Part shown: piece by piece, positions 1-4,270 of the stretch
How positions within the stretch are numbered: position 1 is the first letter of the stretch
How the letters are laid out: each line of letters starts with the position of its first letter
Assembly: GCA_023271485.1 (NCBI GenBank)
Contig: JALPXT010000069.1
Span: 1 to 7,146, forward strand
Origin: Dehalococcoidia bacterium
Lineage (GTDB): Bacteria > Chloroflexota > Dehalococcoidia > SZUA-161 > SpSt-899
Length of the DNA stretch: 7,146 nucleotides
Direction: 5' to 3'
Notes under the pieces: generated by a model
What the model was told of the DNA's origin: nothing
The model's database searches: none
What the model saw: the letters and a program-made list of their open reading frames with translations, nothing else
Translations under genes and position numbers: made by a program

Positions 1-29
1 TGGGGCTTTTTATCACTGGCCTTCTACGC

Positions 30-35
30 TATAAT
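30..35 (+). promoter_or_regulatory. -10 box of the DUF502 gene
   Basis: A perfect TATAAT sits in the context CTATAATTGAAA, 22 nt before the chosen start codon at 58. Transcription would begin near 42-44 and give a leader of about 15 nt that carries the AGGGAG ribosome-binding site at 46-51. The T-rich stretch at 7-12 is at the right distance for a -35 but matches TTGACA poorly. The same CTATAAT context recurs before the Lrp-type gene and leuS in this window. Confidence 0.6.
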
Positions 36-57
36 TGAAAAGTACAGGGAGATGGTA

Positions 58-726
58 ATGAAGTCTAAACGAGGGGTATCATGGGATTGGCTGGGCAGGA
101 AATTGAGGGCGCAATTCCTGACCGGCATACTCGTTGTCGTCCCTATCGGTGCCACCATATTGATACTGGTCTGGATTTTTGACGCCATCGACGGCATTCT
201 GCGGCCTGTAATCATGGCTATATTCGGCCAGGCGGTCCCCGGTGTAGGCTTTGCTGTAACGATGGTATTGATTTACCTGATTGGGGTCGCTGCCAACAAC
301 GTTGGTGGAAGGGCATTGATTCGTTACGGCGAGACACTGCTAGCAAGGCTGCCGGGAGTTCGGCAACTTTACACCAGTATCAAGCAAATCCTGGAGAGCT
401 TTTCCTCTTCGAGCAAGACCGGCCTGATGCAGGTGGTACTCCTGGAATTCCCCCGGAAGGGGATGAGAACTATCGGCTTTATCACCAATGAATCGTCTGA
501 TGAATCCGGTAATAATCTGATCAACATCTTCATACCGACATCTCCTAACCCGACATCCGGTTTCCTCCAGATTGTGAGGGAAGAGGAGATCATTCGCACC
601 AGTATACCGGTAAATGAAGCGATGAAGATGGTCATCTCCGCCGGCAAGGTATCACCCCAGGAGATAAGTGAGGAGTTGGCAGAATTCCAAACCTTTCTAT
701 CGGAGGTAGATGATGGAGATCATTGA
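58..726 (+). CDS. DUF502 family integral membrane protein
   Basis: This is a 222-residue protein of the DUF502 family, whose molecular function is not established. Two hydrophobic segments are visible, at about residues 22-43 (GILVVVPIGATILILVWIF) and 62-84, so it should sit in the cytoplasmic membrane with a soluble C-terminal half. Family hallmarks are LPGVRQLYTSIKQ at 98-110 and the FIPTSPNPTSGFL segment at 158-170. I chose the ATG at 58 over the in-frame ATG at 52 because AGGGAG at 46-51 lies 6 nt before 58 but directly abuts 52. The last 14 nt overlap the start of a threonine aldolase remnant in another frame, which suggests the two were once translationally coupled. Family assignment is confident; nothing in the sequence indicates a specific role. 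Confidence 0.88.
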   Translation: MKSKRGVSWDWLGRKLRAQFLTGILVVVPIGATILILVWIFDAIDGILRPVIMAIFGQAVPGVGFAVTMVLIYLIGVAANNVGGRALIRYGETLLARLPGVRQLYTSIKQILESFSSSSKTGLMQVVLLEFPRKGMRTIGFITNESSDESGNNLINIFIPTSPNPTSGFLQIVREEEIIRTSIPVNEAMKMVISAGKVSPQEISEELAEFQTFLSEVDDGDH

Positions 727-874
727 TTTACGCAGTGACACCGTCACGTTGCTTTCGGGGCGAGGAGGCCATGTAGGAGCAGGTTTGAAATCTCCCCTTG
801 CATCTGCATCAGAGGAAGGGCGAAACTCGCGGATCAAGTATGTCCTGTTTATGCTATTCCTTGACTCCACTTGA
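713..874 (+). pseudogene. Truncated threonine aldolase, N-terminal remnant
   Basis: An ATG at 713, preceded by GGAGG at 702-706 with a 6-nt spacer, opens a 53-codon frame beginning MEIIDLRSDTVT. IDLRSDTVT is the characteristic N-terminus of L-threonine/L-allo-threonine aldolases, PLP enzymes of about 340 residues that cleave threonine to glycine and acetaldehyde. After the T at codon 12 the family would continue roughly LPTPEMREAM, but here the frame reads LLSGRGGHVGAG and then random-looking sequence to a TGA at 872-874. A GAGGCCATG at about 764-772 in another frame could be a residue of the EAM part, implying small deletions as well, but this is weak. No lysine-containing PLP site or other aldolase segment appears elsewhere in the window. 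The gene cannot make an active enzyme. It overlaps the DUF502 stop by 14 nt and ends 8 nt before the convergent permease gene. Confidence 0.72.
773..801. repeat. Imperfect palindrome in the aldolase-permease junction
   Basis: Left arm 773-786 and right arm 788-801 face each other around a single G at 787. Of 14 positions, nine are Watson-Crick pairs, three are G-T wobbles and two are mismatches; the core is AGGTTT-G-AAATCT. It lies just past the recognisable part of the aldolase remnant. It may be a decayed copy of a dispersed palindromic repeat, or the edge of a recombination junction. It has no T-run and is not a convincing terminator for either neighbouring gene. Confidence 0.35.
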
Positions 875-882
875 CCCTCCGG

Positions 883-1623
883 TTATTCCCATCGGAATGT
901 CTTGAGAGCTACAATGGTACAGAGAACTGTGATTGAGCATAATATGATAACCTCGTTGGTGAAATCGCCCAGGCAATTCCCAGTCCATGTCGCCGTTAGT
1001 ATATCCACGCTGTGAGCCACCGGATTAAACACAGCGGCATCCTGAATAAATTGAGGAAATGCTTCGAGGGGAATCATTATGCCGGACAAGAAAAACAGGG
1101 GGAAGAAAAGAATCCCGGTAATTGACTCAACGGCGCGAGTGGTCCTAAGCAGTCCGGCAAGAATAAGGCCTAGAGAGAAAAAGGTTGCGCTGCTCAAAGC
1201 AAAAGCCAGTGCGAAATTCAGGATGTCAACCTGAAATTTTATGTCGAATGCTACGGCGGCGGTTCCAATGAGTATCAGAGAACTTATTAGAACTAGCATA
1301 AAATTGACTACGGCCTGGGCGAGCAGGATATATGCCGGCTGCATTGGTGTGCCCTTGAATCGCTTAAAGACCTTTATCGCTTTGTACTCGACTATGATGT
1401 AGGGTATGTTCATTATTCCGATCATGGAAATGCCCATGGCGATAAAAGCGGGCACCTGAAAATCAACCATCCGGAAACCGCCGGGAGCAGGATCATCTCC
1501 ATAGGCGGCGGCAAATATCAGGAACATTACTGCCGAAGTAATCATTAGCATGCTTGCTGCTGGTTCTCTGATAAAGTTCTTGATTTCAACTTCTGTCAAG
1601 CTAGCTAATTGTTTTAAATTCAT
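883..1623 (-). CDS. ABC-2 type exporter permease
   Basis: This 246-residue membrane protein is the transmembrane subunit of an ABC-2 type exporter. Six hydrophobic segments are visible, at about residues 24-41, 57-79, 98-126, 134-159, 167-187 and 223-241. The loop FKRFKGTPMQPAYILLAQ (86-103) and the LFFLSGIMIPLEAFP stretch (176-190) are typical of ABC-2 permeases of drug, antibiotic or polysaccharide exporters. It is the second gene of an operon: its ATG lies 12 nt after the stop of the TetR-ATPase fusion, with AGGAG at 1630-1634 and a 6-nt spacer. The permease probably works as a homodimer with two copies of that ATPase. The substrate cannot be read from the sequence. No terminator is visible beyond its stop, which faces the aldolase remnant. 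Confidence 0.88.
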   Translation of the reverse strand: MNLKQLASLTEVEIKNFIREPAASMLMITSAVMFLIFAAAYGDDPAPGGFRMVDFQVPAFIAMGISMIGIMNIPYIIVEYKAIKVFKRFKGTPMQPAYILLAQAVVNFMLVLISSLILIGTAAVAFDIKFQVDILNFALAFALSSATFFSLGLILAGLLRTTRAVESITGILFFPLFFLSGIMIPLEAFPQFIQDAAVFNPVAHSVDILTATWTGNCLGDFTNEVIILCSITVLCTIVALKTFRWE

Positions 1624-1635
1624 CTTATTCTCCTC

Positions 1636-3225
1636 TCAATCTCTGTAGTCGCGTCCGGTCAGGGTTAGGTACACATCTTCAAGCGTTGGCTGCTTGATTT
1701 GCAGGTCCGGCAAAGGTATAGCTTGCGTTTCTGCTGTTTGAATGAGTGCCGTTAGTAGCTCCCTGCTATTTCCATAAATAATGATCCGCTCCTCTGTTTT
1801 TTCCACTTTGCTTACACCGGGCAGATTTCCGAACATTTCTGCTGTAATTGCTTCTGTAGCACTGAACATCACCTTGTTTTCCATTTGTAAATTCTGGATA
1901 AGAACGTCTGGTTTGTCGAGGGCAACTATTTTGCCTTTTTCAATAATACATACCCTGTCGCAGAGTTCTTCCGCCTCTTCCATAGAATGGGTGGTAAGGA
2001 ATACCGTTGTGCCCCGGGCACGAATCTCTCTTATCAAATCCCACATATTTCGCCGTGCCTGCGGATCGAGGCCGGTAGTCACTTCGTCAAAGAACACTAC
2101 CTGGGGCTTACCCATCAAAGCGAGAGCAATGGTCAGGCGTTGTTTCAGTCCTCCGGAGAGCTTTTCATAATAAACGTCCTGTTTGTCTTCCAGACCAAAC
2201 TTCTTAAGCATCTCTCTCCAGGAGGCAGGCTGAGGGTAAAAAGTAGCATAGAGTTTGAAGGCCTCTTTAACTGTTATGCGGTAGAACAGATTGCCCTCCT
2301 GCAATTGCATGCCTATCTTAAGTCGTAGAGCATGGCCATCTCTCCAGGGCTTTAAGCCCAGCACACTGATGCTCCCCTTATGTGGTTTTCGTAACCCTTC
2401 AATGCACTCTATTGTCGTTGTCTTGCCGGCCCCGTTAGGACCCACCATGCCGAAAATCTCACCCTCATAAACGTCAAAGCTAACACCGTCTACGGCTCTT
2501 ACTTCTTTATAGTATTTGTGTAAGTTTCTTACCTCTATGAGCTTTCTGGCGGATTTTTCTTCGTCAGTATCACCCTTTGAGGTAGCGATAGTTTTTTTGA
2601 TCTCTGCCAGCTCCCGGGATAAGAGAAGCCCTTGCAGAATAATATCGCGAGCGACTTCCACCCCGCCGGACTCAAGCTGGGAGAAGCCGAACAGCCAGTG
2701 GTAGCAAAGCCCATCGGTGAAGGCGATCAATGTAGTCGCCGCCTTATCAGGGTCAACAGGACGAAAAATGTTTTGGGCAACGCCTTCTCGGATGATGTCG
2801 GCCAGTAGTGAGTGATCCTGGCGATTTAACCGTTCCCAGGCTATTTGTATCTGTTGTTGCATCTCCTCTGATTCTTCGCCCCACATCTGGCATAAAGAGC
2901 GAATCAGGTTGCCGTGCTTGGCTAATGATCGCGGCAGTTCTTCCATGGATAGAGATAGTTTATCAAGTGGCGAAATATCTTGGGCGGCAAGTGCTTTAGA
3001 TCCGGCGATCATCTGGTCTATTTCGTGCCAAAGAGCGGCGATAAAAAGCTTCTCTTTGGAGGGGAAGTACCAATAGAGCGTCCCCCGCCCCACACCAGCC
3101 GCTGTTGCAATATCGCTCATCGTCGTCTGGTGATAGCCGCGTTCGGCAAATAAACTGAGGGCGATTTGTTTAAGTTTGCTGGTCTTGATCTCTTTTTCCG
3201 CGTCTGTTACGGCTATTTTCACCAT
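1636..3225 (-). CDS. TetR regulator fused to ABC-2 exporter ATPase
   Basis: One 529-residue reading frame holds two whole proteins. Residues 1-205 are a TetR/AcrR-type regulator: helix-turn-helix at about 34-54 (MSDIATAAGVGRGTLYWYF) and a helical ligand/dimer domain at about 70-205. A polar linker (206-228) leads to a full ABC ATPase at 229-529: Walker A GPNGAGKTT (262-270), Q-loop near Q309, signature LSGGLKQR (356-363), Walker B VVFFDE (376-381), D-loop GLD (385-387), H-loop H413, then the C-terminal extension ending in PTLEDVYLTLTGR. All catalytic residues are present. The ATG at 3225 has GGAGG at 3231-3235, 5 nt upstream. No in-frame ATG, GTG or TTG and no Shine-Dalgarno occur in the linker, so the ATPase is not obviously made separately. 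The permease follows 12 nt downstream. The gene probably represses its own promoter and powers export; the inducer and substrate are unknown. A sequencing error joining two genes is possible but unlikely, because the linker reads smoothly. Confidence 0.9.
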   Translation of the reverse strand: MVKIAVTDAEKEIKTSKLKQIALSLFAERGYHQTTMSDIATAAGVGRGTLYWYFPSKEKLFIAALWHEIDQMIAGSKALAAQDISPLDKLSLSMEELPRSLAKHGNLIRSLCQMWGEESEEMQQQIQIAWERLNRQDHSLLADIIREGVAQNIFRPVDPDKAATTLIAFTDGLCYHWLFGFSQLESGGVEVARDIILQGLLLSRELAEIKKTIATSKGDTDEEKSARKLIEVRNLHKYYKEVRAVDGVSFDVYEGEIFGMVGPNGAGKTTTIECIEGLRKPHKGSISVLGLKPWRDGHALRLKIGMQLQEGNLFYRITVKEAFKLYATFYPQPASWREMLKKFGLEDKQDVYYEKLSGGLKQRLTIALALMGKPQVVFFDEVTTGLDPQARRNMWDLIREIRARGTTVFLTTHSMEEAEELCDRVCIIEKGKIVALDKPDVLIQNLQMENKVMFSATEAITAEMFGNLPGVSKVEKTEERIIIYGNSRELLTALIQTAETQAIPLPDLQIKQPTLEDVYLTLTGRDYRD

Positions 3226-3246
3226 CGCTGCCTCCAGCTATATTAG

Positions 3247-3266
3247 TAGACTGACTGGTCAATCTA
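3247..3266. promoter_or_regulatory. Probable TetR-type operator of the exporter operon
   Basis: The sequence TAGACTGAC-TG-GTCAATCTA is an inverted repeat with 8 of 9 arm positions matching around a 2-bp centre. Partial symmetry continues outward into the flanking A/T-rich bases. It lies 21 nt upstream of the fusion gene's start codon, immediately downstream of its -10 box, so it covers the expected transcription start. Size, symmetry and position fit autorepression by a TetR-family dimer. Binding by the fused TetR domain is inferred. Confidence 0.7.
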
Positions 3267-3295
3267 ATTATACTACAGGAGATGGCACATGTCGA
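3267..3295 (-). promoter_or_regulatory. Sigma-70-type promoter of the exporter operon
   Basis: Read on the minus strand, a -35 TCGACA (3295-3290, one mismatch from TTGACA) and a perfect -10 TATAAT (3272-3267) are separated by exactly 17 bp. Transcription should begin near 3260, inside the palindrome at 3247-3266, and give a leader of about 35 nt with GGAGG at 3231-3235. This is the best-matched promoter in the window. Confidence 0.75.
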
Positions 3296-3442
3296 AAAGG
3301 CCGCGACTGGTTCTCCTTGAATCTATTTTCGGGACGAATGGCTTGGGATTGTGCCGTTGCTTGTCTGGGTCAGGTGGCTTTTGAAGTGGTGGTGGTGTAA
3401 AATAGCTCTTGCGGAGTAATTACTTAGCCAGCGGTTGATAGC

Positions 3443-3458
3443 CACAGAGTTCACAGAG
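3443..3458. repeat. CACAGAG direct repeat
   Basis: CACAGAG occurs twice, at 3443-3449 and 3452-3458, with a 9-bp period inside CCACAGAGTTCACAGAGAGA. Short CACAGAG-type repeats of this form are often scattered through intergenic DNA in some bacterial genomes. Two copies are too few to say more. Confidence 0.4.
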
Positions 3459-3541
3459 AGAATAAAAGGGAATAAGGTATCAGTGGACTCCTTGCAGCGT
3501 TCCGTTCTATAGTATATGATACTCAGGAGGGAAGCGTGCAA

Positions 3542-3584
3542 ATGCCTCGTAAGGGGGCGAAGCCCCTTTACGAATCCCAGGCAT
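3542..3584. repeat. Long bulged palindrome, REP/MITE-like
   Basis: A 12-bp stem with one G-T wobble, TCGTAAGGGGGC (3547-3558) against GCCCCTTTACGA (3562-3573), surrounds a GAA loop. Outside it, ATGCC (3542-3546) pairs with GGCAT (3580-3584) across a 6-nt bulge. No T-run follows on either strand, so it is not a standard intrinsic terminator. Size, GC-rich core and intergenic position suggest a dispersed palindromic element. No second copy lies in this window. Confidence 0.65.
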
Positions 3585-3591
3585 GACCGCT

Positions 3592-3624
3592 TTTCAGGGG
3601 GTTTCAGGGGGAGAATCCCCCTGA
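3592..3624. repeat. Tandem TTTCAGGGGG plus palindrome
   Basis: TTTCAGGGGG is present twice back to back (3592-3601 and 3602-3611). The second copy forms a perfect 8-bp stem, TCAGGGGG (3604-3611) with CCCCCTGA (3617-3624), around an AGAAT loop. It begins 8 nt after the preceding palindrome and ends 10 nt before the -10 box of the Lrp-type gene, so it occupies the -35 region of that promoter. It could be the second half of one composite repeat or could affect Lrp-gene transcription; neither is shown. Confidence 0.6.
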
Positions 3625-3634
3625 TGATTTGGTC

Positions 3635-3640
3635 TATAAT
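3635..3640 (+). promoter_or_regulatory. -10 box of the Lrp-type gene
   Basis: A perfect TATAAT in the context CTATAATCAAA, the same 11 bases as before leuS. Transcription would start near 3647, giving a leader of about 23 nt with the ribosome-binding site GGGAGG at 3658-3663. No -35 like TTGACA stands at 16-18 bp; that region is taken by the palindrome ending at 3624. Confidence 0.55.
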
Positions 3641-3657
3641 CAAATGTGATATCTAAT

Positions 3658-3663
3658 GGGAGG
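3658..3663 (+). promoter_or_regulatory. Ribosome-binding site deciding the Lrp-type start
   Basis: GGGAGG lies 6 nt before the ATG at 3670. The frame is open further upstream to a GTG at 3646, but that codon has no ribosome-binding site and falls at the expected transcription start. The ATG at 3670 is therefore preferred. Confidence 0.75.
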
Positions 3664-3669
3664 TTTTTG

Positions 3670-4149
3670 ATGAGGGACATCTTGAAGTTGCTGGAAAAGG
3701 ACAGCCGAACCAGTCCGGAGCAGATCGCCACCATGCTTGACCGTCCCGTGGCTGAGGTGGAGCAGGTTATCAGAGAGGCGGAGGCGGAACGGGTCATCGT
3801 GAGATATAAAACCATAATCAACTGGGATAAGCTGGAGGAAGAGGTGGTCTGGGCCTTTATCGAGGTCAAGGTGCAGCCCCAGCGGGACCGCGGCTTCGAT
3901 GAGGTGGCGGAACGCATCTATCGCTTTCCCGAGGCCTACTCTGTCTACCTGGTGTCGGGCGACTATGACCTGGCGGTGCTGGTTCGGGGGAAGACGATTC
4001 GGGAGGTGGCCGGATTTGTGGCCCAGAAACTGGCTCCAATGGAGTCCGTTCAGGGAACGATGACCCACTTTCTCCTCAAGCGCTACAAGGAGGACGGCGA
4101 GATCCTCGAGAGAGAGGAAAAGCTCAAACGCCTCCCGCTGAGCATTTGA
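3670..4149 (+). CDS. Lrp/AsnC family transcriptional regulator
   Basis: This 159-residue protein has the two-part build of Lrp/AsnC (feast/famine) regulators. A winged helix-turn-helix at about residues 3-50 (DSRTSPEQIATMLDRPVAEVEQVI) binds DNA. A RAM-type effector domain at about 58-140 contains the characteristic VSGDYDLAVLV at 95-105 and forms dimers or octamers that often sense amino acids. A charged tail (141-159) follows. Length is normal for the family. It has its own -10 box and ribosome-binding site and lies 121 nt before leuS on the same strand. That placement invites the idea that it senses leucine or another amino acid and acts on nearby genes, but the target and ligand are unknown and no repeated operator is visible at its own promoter. 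Family assignment is secure; the specific role is not. Confidence 0.9.
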   Translation: MRDILKLLEKDSRTSPEQIATMLDRPVAEVEQVIREAEAERVIVRYKTIINWDKLEEEVVWAFIEVKVQPQRDRGFDEVAERIYRFPEAYSVYLVSGDYDLAVLVRGKTIREVAGFVAQKLAPMESVQGTMTHFLLKRYKEDGEILEREEKLKRLPLSI

Positions 4150-4161
4150 AAAGTAAGCATT

Positions 4162-4220
4162 CGGCCATCGGCGGTCAGCACCTTTGCGGCGACACCTTTA
4201 GGGCTGACCGCCGACTGCCG
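4162..4220. repeat. Long inverted repeat between the Lrp-type gene and leuS
   Basis: Two 18-nt arms, 4162-4179 and 4203-4220, are complementary at 16 of 18 positions (the core TCGGCGGTCAGC is perfect) around a 23-nt loop in which ACCTTT occurs twice. The structure starts 12 nt after the Lrp-type stop codon and ends 35 nt before the leuS -10 box. As RNA it would form a very stable hairpin at the 3' end of the Lrp-type transcript. There is no T-run, so it is not a classical terminator; it may be a dispersed palindromic element or an RNA-stabilising structure. Confidence 0.65.
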
Positions 4221-4255
4221 ACTTCGCAGGGCTTCCCTGTGCTCCGTTTCTGCGC

Positions 4256-4261
4256 TATAAT
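4256..4261 (+). promoter_or_regulatory. -10 box of leuS, placed for a near-leaderless transcript
   Basis: A perfect TATAAT in CTATAATCAAA ends only 9 nt before the leuS ATG at 4271. A start 6-9 nt downstream of the box would give a 5' leader of roughly 0-3 nt. No Shine-Dalgarno is present between the box and the ATG (TCAAAGAGTA). No good -35 is seen; TTCCCT at 4233-4238 is at the right spacing but matches poorly. Confidence 0.55.
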
Positions 4262-4270
4262 CAAAGAGTA

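Larger units (their letters stand above)
3296..3634. other. Non-coding spacer between exporter operon and Lrp-type gene
   Basis: I see no credible gene in this stretch; the open frames crossing it have no family resemblance and depend on neighbouring coding sequence. Most of it is low in recognisable signal up to about 3440, then comes a short direct repeat (3443-3458), a small A/T inverted repeat AGTAT-ATG-ATACT (3511-3523), and two strong GC-rich palindromes (3542-3584 and 3592-3624). It serves as the divergent spacer between the exporter promoter and the Lrp-type promoter, which starts at 3635. Confidence 0.6.

Noticed and set aside
1..19. GGGGCTTTTT at the window edge as the end of an upstream terminator
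   Set aside because: Only the possible right arm and T-run are in view; the left arm would be outside the window, so it cannot be supported.
2521..2670. A separate start codon for the ABC ATPase inside the fusion linker
   Set aside because: The linker has no in-frame ATG, GTG or TTG and no Shine-Dalgarno. The nearest in-frame GTG encodes residue 189 inside the TetR domain and lacks a properly spaced ribosome-binding site.
3536..3586. Small ORF of about 16 codons starting at GTG after AGGAGGG
   Set aside because: It consists almost wholly of the palindrome at 3542-3584, so the frame is likely a by-product of the repeat. The Shine-Dalgarno-like sequence alone is not enough.
3646..3669. GTG start extending the Lrp-type protein by eight residues
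   Set aside because: It coincides with the expected transcription start and has no ribosome-binding site, whereas GGGAGG is ideally placed for the ATG at 3670.
4150..4270. T-box or leucine attenuator controlling leuS
   Set aside because: No AGGGTGG-type T-box core, no run of leucine codons in a small ORF and no terminator with T-run. The hairpin lies upstream of the -10 box and would not be in the leuS leader.
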